From: Aquihabitans sp. G128
Lineage (GTDB): Bacteria > Actinomycetota > Acidimicrobiia > Acidimicrobiales > Iamiaceae
Direction: 5' to 3'
NCBI RefSeq assembly: GCF_019048865.1
Contig: NZ_CP077604.1
Coordinates: forward strand, 930,001 to 994,000
DNA length: 64,000 nt
The notes under the pieces were generated by a model that did no database searches, was not told where the DNA came from, and worked only from the letters and a program-made list of their open reading frames with translations. The translations under genes and the position numbers were made by a program. Below, piece after piece: positions 1-9,567 of the stretch. Positions within the stretch are counted from its first letter, which is position 1, and every line of letters starts with the position of its first letter.

Positions 1-381
1 GGCGATCTCGGTGGTCTCGACGCCGGCGGCGCGGAGGCGGTCGCGGTAGGCCTCCATGCGATCGGGCGGCACCGAGAAGGCCACGTGGTTCATCGAGCCG
101 ATGGCGCTGGTCAGCGAGCCGCGGTCGGGCCGGGACGCCGGGGCGCTGATGCCGGGCGAGGGCTCGGGCGCGCCGGGGAACCAGAAGAACGCCAGGGTGT
201 CGCCGCCGCCGCACTCGAAGAAGAAGTGCTGGCCCAGGCCGGCGGGCAGCTCGATGGTCTTCACCAGGGGCATGCCGAGCACGCCCTGGTAGAAGTCGAC
301 CGTCCGGGCCATGTCGCGGCAGACCAGCGCCAGGTGGTTGATGCCGCCCAGCTCGAAGGGCCGGTCCTCGGACTCGCTCAT
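1..381 (-). CDS. VOC/glyoxalase-family protein (3' end outside window)
   Basis: Read from ATG at 381 to the window edge: 127 codons, no stop, so the C-terminus is missing. The N-terminus (MSESEDRPFELGGINHLALV) has the beta-alpha-beta-beta-beta start of vicinal-oxygen-chelate domains. A second module begins near residue 101 (SMNHVAFSVP). H16 and the His of NHVAF sit where metal ligands usually lie. Families of this type include glyoxalases, extradiol dioxygenases and epimerases; the substrate cannot be told. It lies downstream of the aldehyde dehydrogenase on the same strand but behind a strong hairpin, so it is probably transcribed separately. Confidence 0.8.
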   Translation of the reverse strand, partial: MSESEDRPFELGGINHLALVCRDMARTVDFYQGVLGMPLVKTIELPAGLGQHFFFECGGGDTLAFFWFPGAPEPSPGISAPASRPDRGSLTSAIGSMNHVAFSVPPDRMEAYRDRLRAAGVETTEIA

Positions 382-458
382 GTCGCTCCCCTCGGGTTCA
401 CCGCCGTGCCCGGACGCTACCGGCGGCGGCCGTCGCTCGCCGGGGCGCCAGCGGGTAC

Positions 459-495
459 CGGGTGCCCGTCCGCCCCCCCGACGGACGGGCACCCG
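459..495 (-). terminator. hairpin terminator after aldehyde dehydrogenase
   Basis: Perfect 14-bp arms (459-472 and 482-495) around a 9-nt C-rich loop. It starts 21 nt beyond the stop of the minus-strand aldehyde dehydrogenase. No T tract follows, as is common in GC-rich actinobacteria. Confidence 0.75.
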
Positions 496-516
496 ATCTT
501 GGTCGATCCGACCCGC

Positions 517-1959
517 TCAGCCCGCCGCGGGGTCGAGGCTGATCGACTTGGTCTCGAGGTAGGCCTCCATGCCCTCGGGGCCGAGCTCCCGGCCGAGGCC
601 GGACTGCTTGTAGCCGCCGAACGGGGCGCTGAAGGCCATGGCGAAGTGGTTCACGCCGATGGTGCCGGTCTTGATCTGGCGGGCGACGTCGGTGGCGTGG
701 GCGGCATCGGTGCCCCAGACCGTGCCGCACAGGCCGTAGAGCGAGTCGTTGGCCTGCTTGATGGCGTTGGCCTCGTCGGAGTACGGCAGGACCGAGAGCA
801 CCGGCCCGAAGATCTCCTCCTGGGCGATGGTCATGGAGTTCTCGACGTCGCCGAACACCGTCGGATCGACGAACCAGCCCTTCTCCTGCTCGGGGCGGCC
901 GCCACCGGTGGTGATGCGGGCGCCCTCGTTCTTGCCCTGGTCGATGAGGCCGAGCACCCGCTCGCGCTGGCGGGCGGCCACGAGCGGGCCGATCTGGGTG
1001 GTGGGGTCGAGCGGATCGCCCACCACGAGGGCGGCGACCTTCTCGGTCACGGCCTCGAGCACCTGGTCGTACATGCCCTGTGGGGCGAGGATGCGGGTCT
1101 GGGCCACGCACGCCTGGCCGTTGTTCATCACGCCGGCGTCGACGATCTGCGGGATGATCGCATCGAGGTCGGAGCCCTCGAGGATGATGGCGGCGGACTT
1201 GCCGCCGAGCTCCAGGGTCACCGGGCGCAGCAGGCCGCCGGCGGCTGCGGCGATCTTCATGCCGGCCGCGCTGGAGCCGGTGAAGGTGACCTTGTCGACG
1301 TCCGGGTGGGTCACCAGGTAGGCGCCCACCTCGCGACCGCCGGGGATGATGTTGAGCACGCCCGGCGGGAGGCCGGCCTCGGTGAGGATCTCGTGGAGCA
1401 CGTAGGCATCGAGCGGGGTCTCCGGCGCCGTCTTCAGGACCACCGTGCACCCGGCGATGATCGCCGGGGCGATCTTGATCACGTTCTCGAACATCGGCAC
1501 GTTCCACGGCACGATGGCGGCGGCGACGCCGATGGGCTCGCGGCGCACGACCACCGGACCGAACAGGCCGGCGCGGGTCTTCTCGAACTCGTACTCCTGG
1601 CCGAGGCCGGCGTAGTAGTCGAGGATCATCGTCGGGGCGAGGACCTGCCCGAAGATGCCCCAGCCCTTGGGGCTGCCCATCTCGGTGGCGATCAGGTCGG
1701 CCAGCTCGTCCATGCGCCCGCTGATGAGGGCCGAGGCCTTGGTGAGGATCTCGGCGCGCTCGGAGGCCGGGCGGGTGGACCAGTCGGTGGTGTCGAAGGT
1801 GTGCCGGGCGGCGGCGACGGCGCGGTCGACGTCGGCGTTGGTGGCGTCCGGGACGGTGCCCGCGACCTCTTCGGTGAACGGGTTGATGACGTCGATGGTG
1901 CCGGTCCCCGCCGGTGCGACGAGCTCCCCACCGATGTACAGACGATCGTGGACGATCAC
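517..1959 (-). CDS. NAD(P)-dependent aldehyde dehydrogenase
   Basis: 480 aa, the usual length for the ALDH superfamily. Catalytic residues are all in place: N153 in PWN, K176 in VVLK, general base E250 in LELGGKS and nucleophile C284 in GQACVAQTR. It oxidises an aldehyde to the acid with NAD(P)+; the substrate is not predictable. The ATG at 1959 is preceded by a G-rich Shine-Dalgarno-like stretch (AGGGGG, 9 nt away), and a palindromic operator candidate lies about 55-70 bp upstream. It is divergent from tkt. The closest general resemblance is to actinobacterial ALDHs of terpene, steroid or fatty-aldehyde breakdown, but that is only an impression. Confidence 0.92.
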   Translation of the reverse strand: MIVHDRLYIGGELVAPAGTGTIDVINPFTEEVAGTVPDATNADVDRAVAAARHTFDTTDWSTRPASERAEILTKASALISGRMDELADLIATEMGSPKGWGIFGQVLAPTMILDYYAGLGQEYEFEKTRAGLFGPVVVRREPIGVAAAIVPWNVPMFENVIKIAPAIIAGCTVVLKTAPETPLDAYVLHEILTEAGLPPGVLNIIPGGREVGAYLVTHPDVDKVTFTGSSAAGMKIAAAAGGLLRPVTLELGGKSAAIILEGSDLDAIIPQIVDAGVMNNGQACVAQTRILAPQGMYDQVLEAVTEKVAALVVGDPLDPTTQIGPLVAARQRERVLGLIDQGKNEGARITTGGGRPEQEKGWFVDPTVFGDVENSMTIAQEEIFGPVLSVLPYSDEANAIKQANDSLYGLCGTVWGTDAAHATDVARQIKTGTIGVNHFAMAFSAPFGGYKQSGLGRELGPEGMEAYLETKSISLDPAAG

Positions 1960-2012
1960 AGCAGACCCCCTGGCCTATCTCGCGTGTGTGCGGAGCGCAG
2001 CGTAGCCACGAT

Positions 2013-2027
2013 CTGACGGCCCGTCAG
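2013..2027. promoter_or_regulatory. palindromic operator candidate
   Basis: Inverted repeat CTGACGG-C-CCGTCAG, 7-bp perfect arms about a 1-nt centre, in the 216-bp divergent region between the aldehyde dehydrogenase and tkt. Size and symmetry fit a TetR-family site. No regulator gene is adjacent. Confidence 0.45.
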
Positions 2028-2132
2028 GTGAGTGCCGCGCGTCACGAGAGGCGGGCGGGGCGCCCGGTTCTCGGTGCACCCCCACCTGGGCATTCCGGGG
2101 AGGCGGCCCGCTGAGCCGACCGGCCGCAGTCT

Positions 2133-2138
2133 GTAGGG
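2133..2138 (+). promoter_or_regulatory. -10 box candidate for tkt
   Basis: TAGGGT matches the TANNNT form seen before many genes in this window. Transcription would begin near 2145, leaving a leader of about 30 nt before the tkt ATG. Confidence 0.4.
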
Positions 2139-2175
2139 TGGCCGGGTCCCGGACCCGACCCCGCCGAGCCCACGA

Positions 2176-4159
2176 ATGACCACCGAAGACCTCGAACTCC
2201 GCGCGATCAACACGATCCGCGGCCTCGCCATGGACATGCCCCAGGCCGCCAACAGCGGCCACCAGGGCACGGCCATGGCCCTGGCCCCGCTGGCCCACGT
2301 CCTCTGGACGCGGATCATGGACTACGACCCCACCGACCCGGAGTGGTTCGACCGGGACCGGTTCGTGCTGTCGGCCGGGCACGCCTCGGTGCTGCTCTAC
2401 TCGATGCTCCACCTCACGGGCTACGACCTGTCGCTCGACGACCTGAAGGCCTTCCGCCAGTGGGGCTCGAAGACCCCCCGGGCACCCCGAGCGCAACCAC
2501 ACCCCTGGCGTCGAGGTCACCACCGGCCCGCTCGGCCAGGGCGTCGGCAACGGCGTCGGCTTCGGCATCGCCGAGCAGTACCTGCGCAACCTGGTCGGCC
2601 CCGACGTCGTCGACCACCACACCTTCGTGATCTGCGGCGACGGCGACCTGTCGGAGGGCATCAGCCACGAGGCCGCCTCGCTGGCCGGCCACCTGGGCCT
2701 CGGCCGCCTGGTCTACGTCTACGACGACAACCACATCACCATCGACGGCCCCACCGAGCTGGCCCTGACCGACGATGCGCCCAAGCGCTTCGAGGCCTAC
2801 GGCTGGCACGTGCAGAACCTGGGGGAGGCCGCCAACGACCTCGACGTGCTCGAGGCGGCCATCCGCACCGCCATGGCGGTCGAGGACCAGCCGTCGCTGA
2901 TCATGGTGCGCAGCCACATCGCCTACCCCTCGCCCACCCTGACCGACAGCCCCAAGGCCCACGGCAAGGCGTTCTCCGACGACGACGTCCGCGCCACCAA
3001 GGAGGTCATGGGCTTCCCGCCCGACGAGACCTTCTTCGTGCCCGACGACGTCGCCGCCTACTACGCGGAGGCCGGCCGGCGCGGCGCCGCGACCCGTGCT
3101 GCGTGGCAGGAACGGGTCGACGCCTACACGGGCGACCGGGCCACCCTCGACGCCGTGCTGGCCGACACCGGCCTCCCCGGCTGGACCGACGCCCTCCCGA
3201 CGTGGGAGGTCGGCGAGAAGGTCGCCACCCGCGTGGCCTCCGGCAAGGTGTTCGCCGCCCTCACGGAGGTCGTGCCCGGCCTCGTCGGCGGCGGCGCCGA
3301 CCTCACCGGCAACACCGGCACCGAGCTCAAGGGCGCCAAGGTCCTCTCCAAGGAGGAGCGCGCCGGCCGCCAGATCCACTTCGGCATCCGCGAGCACGCC
3401 ATGGGCGCCTCCATGAACGGCATGGCCGGCCACGGCGGCGTGATCCCCGTCGGCGGCACGTTCTTCGTGTTCAGCGACTACATGCGGCCCGCGGTGCGGC
3501 TCGCCTCCATCGCCAACCACAAGGTCATCTACAGCTGGACCCACGACTCCGTGGGCGTCGGCGAGGACGGGCCCACCCACCAGCCCATCGAGCAGCTGGC
3601 GTCCATCCGGGCCATCCCCGACCTGCGCGTGGTCCGGCCCGCCGACGCCAACGAGACCGCCACCGCGTGGCGCGACGCCATCGACCACTCGGGCCCCACC
3701 GCCCTGGTGCTGAGCCGACAGGACCTCCCCGTCCTCGAGGGCACCGCCGGGAACGACGGCGTGAGCCGGGGCGCCTACGTGCTCGCCGAGTTCGGTCCCG
3801 AGGCCGAGGACCTGCCCGACCTCGTGCTGGTCGGCACCGGGTCCGAGGTCTGGGTCTGCGTCGACGCCGCGAAGCGCCTCGCCGAGGACGCCCTCACCGT
3901 CCGCGTGGTCTCCATGCCCTGCTGGGAGGACTTCGACGACCAGGACGAGGCCTACCAGGCCGAGGTCCTGCCCGGTGAGGTCCCCACCCTCGCGGTGGAG
4001 GCCGGCGTCTCGTTCGGCTGGGACCGCTGGGCCGACGACACCGTGAGCATCGACCGCTTCGGCGCCTCCGCTCCCGGTGGCACCGTGCTGGCCGAGCTCG
4101 GCATCAGCCCGGAGAACGTCGTCGAGCGGGCCCAGGCCCTCCTCGACGAGGTCGACTGA
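2176..4159 (+). CDS. tkt: transketolase, split by a +1 frameshift
   Basis: Thiamine-diphosphate enzyme of the pentose phosphate pathway; moves two-carbon units between sugar phosphates. The first frame runs from ATG 2176 ([20 protein letters not shown]) to about residue 100. At the C6 run 2474-2479 one C is in excess, and the protein continues one frame over ([20 protein letters not shown]) without further damage to the stop at 4159. With one C removed the product is 660 aa, close to normal. The TPP motif [10 protein letters not shown]...DDNH, the pyrimidine-binding domain and the C-terminal domain are intact, so sequencing error is more likely than gene decay. It is followed 51 bp later by tal. 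No zwf or opcA is nearby, unlike many actinobacterial clusters. Confidence 0.9.
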
Positions 4160-4210
4160 CCCTCCCCTTCCGCCCGATCCCCCCCACCCCCTTCCGCCGG
4201 AGACGCCGAC

Positions 4211-5311
4211 ATGACCAAGCTGCAGGACCTGCACGACGAGGGCGGCCAGAGCCCGTGGCTCGACAACCTGCGCCGCGACTGGATCCACGAGGGCGAGCTG
4301 GCCCGCTGGATCGAGCGCGGCGTCCGAGGCGTCACCTCGAACCCGTCGATCTTCCAGAAGGCGATGACCGGCCAGGCCGTCTACGACGACCAGTTCCGCT
4401 CGCTGTTGGCCGACGGCGCTTCGGTGGAGGACTGCTTCTGGTCCATGGCCGTCACCGACATCGAGGACGCCCTCGCCCTCTTCCGCCCGGTGCACGACGC
4501 CAGCGACGGCGTCGACGGCTACGTGTCGATCGAGGTGGCACCCTCGCTGGCCCGGGACACCGAGGGCACCACCGCCTCGGCACTCGACCTGCACGCCCGC
4601 ATCGACGAGCCGAACCTCTACGTGAAGATCCCCGGCACCGCCGAGGGGCTCCCGGCCATCCAGGCCGTCATCGGCGCCGGCAAGAGCGTGAACGTCACCC
4701 TGCTGTTCAGCCTCAGCCGCTACGAAGCTGTGATCGAGGCCTACCTCGCCGGCCTCGAGGCGTTCGACGGCGACCTCGCCCCGGTGTCGAGCGTGGCGTC
4801 CTTCTTCGTCAGCCGGGTCGACGCCGAGGTCGACAAGCGGCTGGTGGCCATCGGCACCCCCGAGGCTCTCGCCCTCAAGGGCAAGGCCGCGGTGGCCAAC
4901 GCCCAGCTCGCCTACGAGCTGTTCCTGGAGAAGTTCTCCGGCCCCCGCTGGGAAGCCCTCGCCGCCAAGGGAGCCAAGGTGCAGCGCCCGCTGTGGGCCA
5001 GCACCTCCACCAAGGACCCGAGCTACCCGCCCACCCTCTACGTCGACACGCTGATCGCCCCCGACACGGTGAACACCATGCCCGAGGCCACCCTCGACGC
5101 CTTCGACGAGCAGGGCACCGTCGCCCGCACCGCCGACGCCGACCTCGGAGCGGCCCGCCAGGTGCTGGCCGACCTCGCAGGGGTCGGCGTCGACCTCGAC
5201 GACGTCACCGACCAGCTCGAGGAGGAGGGCGTCGCGTCCTTCACCAAGGCGTTCGACGAGCTCATCGCCTCGCTGGGCGAGAAGGCCGCCGACCTGCGCG
5301 GAGAGGCCTAG
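4211..5311 (+). CDS. tal: transaldolase
   Basis: 366 aa. Transfers dihydroxyacetone units between sedoheptulose-7-phosphate and glyceraldehyde-3-phosphate. The Schiff-base lysine is K139 in PNLYVKIPGT, and GVTSNPSIFQKA near residue 40 is the conserved N-terminal motif. The length fits the actinobacterial/cyanobacterial long type (about 360-370 aa). The start has GGAG eight bases upstream. It is cotranscribed with tkt in front and pgl six bases behind. Confidence 0.96.
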   Translation: MTKLQDLHDEGGQSPWLDNLRRDWIHEGELARWIERGVRGVTSNPSIFQKAMTGQAVYDDQFRSLLADGASVEDCFWSMAVTDIEDALALFRPVHDASDGVDGYVSIEVAPSLARDTEGTTASALDLHARIDEPNLYVKIPGTAEGLPAIQAVIGAGKSVNVTLLFSLSRYEAVIEAYLAGLEAFDGDLAPVSSVASFFVSRVDAEVDKRLVAIGTPEALALKGKAAVANAQLAYELFLEKFSGPRWEALAAKGAKVQRPLWASTSTKDPSYPPTLYVDTLIAPDTVNTMPEATLDAFDEQGTVARTADADLGAARQVLADLAGVGVDLDDVTDQLEEEGVASFTKAFDELIASLGEKAADLRGEA

Positions 5312-5317
5312 GCGCCC

Positions 5318-5998
5318 ATGGCCATCCCCGGTGACCTGGTGCTCGTCGACGACGTGGCTGCGGCCTTCTCCGGCCGGGTCATCGACGCGTTCCGCACCCG
5401 CCCGCTCGACACCTTCTCCATCGCCCTGTCCGGCGGCAGCACCGCCCGCGACTGCTACGAGCACCTCGCCGGCGCCGCCGGGAGCCAGATCGACTGGTGG
5501 AAGGTCGACGTCTACTGGGGCGACGAGCGCTGCGTCCCCCACGACCACGTCGACTCGAACTACCGGCTGGCTCGCGAGGCGCTGCTCGATCGGGTGGGCG
5601 CCGCCAACGCCACCCACCTGATGCGCTGCACCGAGGGGCCCGATCCGTACCAGCTGCGCCTCGGTGACCTGGGCCGGATCGACATGGTGCACCTGGGCCT
5701 CGGTCCCGACGGCCACACCGCCTCGCTGTTCCCCCACTCTGCGGCCCTCGATGCCGACCCGGGCCGCTTGGTGGCCATGAACGACGACCCGCTCGGGACC
5801 AACCCGTACCAGCGCATGACCCTCACCCTGGCCGGCATCGCCCGCGCCAACCTGGTGGTGGTCACAGTCGCCGGCGAGGCGAAGGCCGAGGCGCTGGCTG
5901 CCGTCGCCGCGGGCGACGACCTGCCCGCAGCCCGCATCGAGGCCGACCGGGTGGTGTGGCTGGTCGACCACGCCGCAGCGTCCCTGCTCCCGTCCTGA
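5318..5998 (+). CDS. pgl: 6-phosphogluconolactonase
   Basis: 226 aa. Hydrolyses 6-phosphogluconolactone in the oxidative pentose phosphate branch. SGGSTARDCYEHLA (N-terminal sugar-phosphate loop), VYWGDERCVP and GLGPDGHTASLFP are hallmark motifs of the NagB/RpiA/PGL fold. It begins six bases after the tal stop, so it is translated from the same mRNA. The zwf and opcA genes that often sit between tal and pgl in actinobacteria are absent here, so the enzyme making its substrate must be elsewhere. Confidence 0.93.
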   Translation: MAIPGDLVLVDDVAAAFSGRVIDAFRTRPLDTFSIALSGGSTARDCYEHLAGAAGSQIDWWKVDVYWGDERCVPHDHVDSNYRLAREALLDRVGAANATHLMRCTEGPDPYQLRLGDLGRIDMVHLGLGPDGHTASLFPHSAALDADPGRLVAMNDDPLGTNPYQRMTLTLAGIARANLVVVTVAGEAKAEALAAVAAGDDLPAARIEADRVVWLVDHAAASLLPS

Positions 5999-6051
5999 GC
6001 GGCGCGGTCGCCGTCCGCGCCGGGGCGCGCCGGTCCGAGCCGGCCCGCCGG

Positions 6052-6057
6052 TAACGT
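6052..6057 (+). promoter_or_regulatory. -10 box, leaderless fbiC
   Basis: TAACGT followed by 7 nt and ATG 6065. This favours ATG 6065 over the in-frame GTG 6056, which would overlap the box. Confidence 0.6.
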
Positions 6058-6064
6058 GCCGTCC

Positions 6065-8416
6065 ATGCCGCTCCCCAGCGACCCCTCCTGGGACCTGCCC
6101 CTTCCCGAGCTCATGGCTCGGGCGCGAGCCGTCCGAGACCAGCACCACGGCACCCGGGTGACCTTCTCCCCGAAGGTCTTCATCCCGCTCACCATGTTGT
6201 GTCGGGACAAGTGCGGCTACTGCACCTTCGCCCAGCCGCCCGCCCGCCTCGAGGCGCCGTACCTCACGCCCGAGCAGGTGCTGCGCATCGCCCGGCAGGG
6301 GGCTGCCGCCGGCTGCCACGAGGCGCTCTTCACCCTGGGCGAGCGCCCCGAGGAGCGCTACCCGATCGCCGCCACCTGGCTGGCCGAGCACGGCTACGCC
6401 TCCACGGTCGACTACCTGGCCGCCATGGCCAAGCTGGTCCTCGACGAGACCGGCCTGCTCCCCCACGCCAACGCCGGTGCCCTCTACGAGCCGGAGCTGG
6501 CCCAGCTGCGGGCGGTGTCGCCGTCGCAGGGGATGATGCTCGAGTCGCTCAACGCCGAGCTCGCCGCCCACCGCGGCAGCCCCGACAAGGAGCCGGATCG
6601 GCGCCTCGCCACCCTCGAGTCGGCCGGCCGCCTGGGCATCCCGTTCACCACCGGGATCCTGGTGGGCATCGGCGAGAGCCGGGCCGACCGCATCGAGGCC
6701 CTCGAGGCCATCGCCGCCAGCCACGCCCGCTGGGGCCACGTGCAGGAGGTGATCGTCCAGAACTTCCTGCCGAAGGACGGCACGTCGATGCACGCCGCCG
6801 CCCCCTGCCCGCCGGACACCTACCTGGAGGCCATCGCCCTCGCCCGGCTGATCCTGCCGCCCGAGGTCCACCTCCAGGCCCCGCCCAACCTCAGCGACGA
6901 CTTCGGCTTCCTGCTCGACGCCGGCATCGACGACTGGGGAGGCGTCTCTCCTGTCACGGCCGACCACGTGAACCCCGAGCGGCCCTGGCCCGACCTCGAG
7001 CGCCTGCGCTCGGTCACCCAGGAGGCCGGCTTCGAGCTCGCCCCGCGGCTCACGATCTACCCCGACTACGCCACGGAGCCGGTGCGCTGGCTGCACCCGG
7101 ACCTGCACTTCGCCGTGCAGGACCGCTCCGACGCCGAGGGCCTGGCCCGCGACGACGCCGGCGCCGTGTACCCGCAGAAGGTCGGCGAGATCCAGAACGT
7201 CGGCGACGGAGCAGAGGTGATCCTGGTCGGCCGACGCTCGAGCCAGTGGTACGTGGGCACCGAGGGCGAGCCGCCCACGCTCATCCCCATCGCCGGCGCC
7301 CGCGCCACCGGCCCCATCGCCGAGGTGCTCGACGGCGTCCGCCTGGGCCAGGTGCCCGACGAGGACCAGATCACCACCTTGTTCAGCGCCCGGGGCCGCG
7401 AGGTGGGGGCCGTGGTCGCGCTGGCCGACGAGCTGCGCCGCCAGGTCATCGGCGACGCGGTCACGTGGGTGTCGAACCGCAACATCAACTACACCAACGT
7501 CTGCACGTTCAAGTGCAAGTTCTGCGGCTTCTCCAAGGGCCCGCTCTCGCTGAACCTGCGGGGCACGCCGTACCTCCTCACCCTCGACGACATCGCCGAG
7601 CGGGCCGTCGAGGCCAAGGCCATGGGCGCCACCGAGGTCTGCCTGCAGGGCGGCATCCACCCCAAGTTCGACGGCGACTACTACATCGACGTCACCCGGG
7701 CCGTGAAGGCCGCCGTGCCCGACATGCACGTCCATGGCTTCACCGCCCTGGAGGTCACCGAGGGCGCCAAGCGCCTCGGCGAGCCGCTGGCCGACTACCT
7801 GCGTCGGCTCATGGACGTGGGCCTCGCCACGCTGCCCGGCACCGCGGCGGAGATCCTCGACGACGAGGTGCGAGCCGTCCTCTGCGCCGACAAGGTCAAC
7901 ACCGAGGAGTGGCTCGACGCCCACCGCACCGCCCACCAGGTGGGACTGCGCTCGAACGTCACCATCATGTTCGGCTCCATCGAGCACCCCCGCTCCTGGG
8001 CCAAGCACATCGTGCGGACCCGGGACCTCCAGGCCGAGACCGGTGGCTTCACCGAGTTCGTGCCGCTGCCCTTCGTCCACATGGCATCGCCGATCTACCT
8101 GCAGCGCAACGCCCGCCGGGGCCCCACGTGGCGCGAGGTGGTGCTCATGCACGCCGTGGGCCGCATCGCCTATCACGGCTTCATCGACAACATCCAGGCC
8201 TCCTGGGTGAAGCTCGGCGTCGGTGGCGTCCGCCAACTCCTGCAGGCCGGCGTCAACGACCTCGGCGGCACCCTCATCGACGAGAACATCTCCCGGGCCG
8301 CCGGCGCCAGCCATGGCCAGGGCATGGACGAGGCGGCCTTCGAGGCGCTGGTCGCCCCGCTCGGGCGTCGCCTGGAGCAGCGCACCACGCTCTACGGCGG
8401 CACCCTCGTCGACTGA
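6065..8416 (+). CDS. fbiC: FO synthase (7,8-didemethyl-8-hydroxy-5-deazariboflavin synthase)
   Basis: 783 aa from ATG 6065. A two-domain radical-SAM enzyme that joins tyrosine and 5-amino-6-ribitylaminouracil to make FO, the chromophore of coenzyme F420. The N-terminal CofG-like half carries C46-x3-C50-x2-C53 (CRDKCGYC). The C-terminal CofH-like half carries C480-x3-C484-x2-C487 (CTFKCKFC). Both are 4Fe-4S/SAM cluster motifs. In actinobacteria the two halves are fused as here, while archaea use two proteins. The gene is alone on its transcript, with no fbiA or fbiB neighbour. Its presence implies F420-dependent metabolism in this organism. Confidence 0.97.
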   Translation: MPLPSDPSWDLPLPELMARARAVRDQHHGTRVTFSPKVFIPLTMLCRDKCGYCTFAQPPARLEAPYLTPEQVLRIARQGAAAGCHEALFTLGERPEERYPIAATWLAEHGYASTVDYLAAMAKLVLDETGLLPHANAGALYEPELAQLRAVSPSQGMMLESLNAELAAHRGSPDKEPDRRLATLESAGRLGIPFTTGILVGIGESRADRIEALEAIAASHARWGHVQEVIVQNFLPKDGTSMHAAAPCPPDTYLEAIALARLILPPEVHLQAPPNLSDDFGFLLDAGIDDWGGVSPVTADHVNPERPWPDLERLRSVTQEAGFELAPRLTIYPDYATEPVRWLHPDLHFAVQDRSDAEGLARDDAGAVYPQKVGEIQNVGDGAEVILVGRRSSQWYVGTEGEPPTLIPIAGARATGPIAEVLDGVRLGQVPDEDQITTLFSARGREVGAVVALADELRRQVIGDAVTWVSNRNINYTNVCTFKCKFCGFSKGPLSLNLRGTPYLLTLDDIAERAVEAKAMGATEVCLQGGIHPKFDGDYYIDVTRAVKAAVPDMHVHGFTALEVTEGAKRLGEPLADYLRRLMDVGLATLPGTAAEILDDEVRAVLCADKVNTEEWLDAHRTAHQVGLRSNVTIMFGSIEHPRSWAKHIVRTRDLQAETGGFTEFVPLPFVHMASPIYLQRNARRGPTWREVVLMHAVGRIAYHGFIDNIQASWVKLGVGGVRQLLQAGVNDLGGTLIDENISRAAGASHGQGMDEAAFEALVAPLGRRLEQRTTLYGGTLVD

Positions 8417-8417
8417 T

Positions 8418-8453
8418 CGGGGCCCCGAACCCGGCCACGGATCGGGGGCCCCG
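8418..8453 (+). terminator. weak GC hairpin after fbiC
   Basis: Arms CGGGGCC (8418-8424) and GGCCCCG (8447-8453) with a 22-nt loop, starting 1 nt after the fbiC stop. Both arms are also self-complementary, so the structure is uncertain. Confidence 0.35.
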
Positions 8454-8473
8454 CGTGCCAGGCTGGCGGGGCC

Positions 8474-9565
8474 ATGAGCGACCCCACCACCCCTGCCACC
8501 GACGAGCTCAGCGACGAGGTCGCCGCCAAGGTTCGTGAGCTGCTCGACGCGACCGGCGTCGAGGCCAACCGCGACCAGATCGGCGAGATCCTGGCCACCG
8601 CCGTGCGGCTGGCCCACGACGGCACCGACCGCCTGGACCTCAAGATCACCAGCTCGGCGCTGGCCGAGATGCGCAACGCCTTCCGGATCTTCGCCCCGTT
8701 CCACGACGTCCCGAAGGTCACCATCTTCGGCTCGGCCCGCACCCGCACCGACGACCCGCTCTACGCCCAGGCCCACGAGGCGGCCAGGGCCCTGGCCGAC
8801 CAGGGCTGGATGGTGGTGACCGGCGCCGGCCCCGGGATCATGCAGGCGGCCATGGAGGGCGCCGGCGCCGACCGCTCCATCGGCGTGAGCATCCGCCTGC
8901 CGTTCGAGACCCGGGCCAACGACGTCATCCACGACGACCCGAAGCACGTCTCCATGAAGTACTTCTTCACCCGCAAGCTCATGCTGGTGAAGGAGTCGCG
9001 GGGCTTCCTGTCGGTCCCCGGCGGGTTCGGCACCCTGGACGAGACCTTCGAGCTGCTCACGCTGCAGCAGACCGGGAAGGCCGAGCCCACGCCGATCGTG
9101 CTGCTCGACGTCCCCGGGGGCACGTTCTGGCAGGGCTTCCAGCGCTTCGTCGACGAGCAGCTCGTGTCCATCGGCGTGGTCTCCCCCGACGACCTCGACC
9201 GCGTGCTCATCACCGACTCCGTCGACGCCGCAGTGGCCGAGATCGTCGGCTTCTGGCGCAACTACGACTCGCTGCGCTGGGTCGGCAAGCGCCTCGTCCT
9301 GCGTCTGCGCGCCGAGCCCACCGACGCCGAGGTCGGCGCGCTGAACGAGCAGTTCGGCGACCTGCTCGTCGAGGGCCGCATCGAGCGCTCCGGACCTCTC
9401 GGGCCCGAGCGCTCCAGCCACGACCAGGAGCACCTCCCCCGCCTGGTCCTCTCGCTCGACCAGCACCGCGTCGGCGGCCTCCACCGCCTCATCCGGGCCG
9501 TCAACGCCCTCGGATCCGCCCCCGACGCCCCCGCCCCACCCGCCGAGGTCGCCCACCCTACCTGA
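8474..9565 (+). CDS. LOG-family (TIGR00730-type) nucleotide phosphoribohydrolase-like protein
   Basis: 363 aa. The Rossmann-like core contains FGSARTRTDDPLY, GAGPGIMQAAMEGA and the signature PGGFGTLDE at residues 182-190. Members with this motif release the base from nucleoside 5'-monophosphates (cytokinin-activating LOG or PpnN-like); the natural substrate here is unknown. It is longer than the roughly 190-aa LOG core: there is an N-terminal helical extension of about 85 residues and a C-terminal tail after residue 290 that ends in Pro/Ala-rich sequence. The start is ATG 8474 with no clear ribosome site. Confidence 0.85.
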   Translation: MSDPTTPATDELSDEVAAKVRELLDATGVEANRDQIGEILATAVRLAHDGTDRLDLKITSSALAEMRNAFRIFAPFHDVPKVTIFGSARTRTDDPLYAQAHEAARALADQGWMVVTGAGPGIMQAAMEGAGADRSIGVSIRLPFETRANDVIHDDPKHVSMKYFFTRKLMLVKESRGFLSVPGGFGTLDETFELLTLQQTGKAEPTPIVLLDVPGGTFWQGFQRFVDEQLVSIGVVSPDDLDRVLITDSVDAAVAEIVGFWRNYDSLRWVGKRLVLRLRAEPTDAEVGALNEQFGDLLVEGRIERSGPLGPERSSHDQEHLPRLVLSLDQHRVGGLHRLIRAVNALGSAPDAPAPPAEVAHPT

Positions 9566-9567
9566 CC

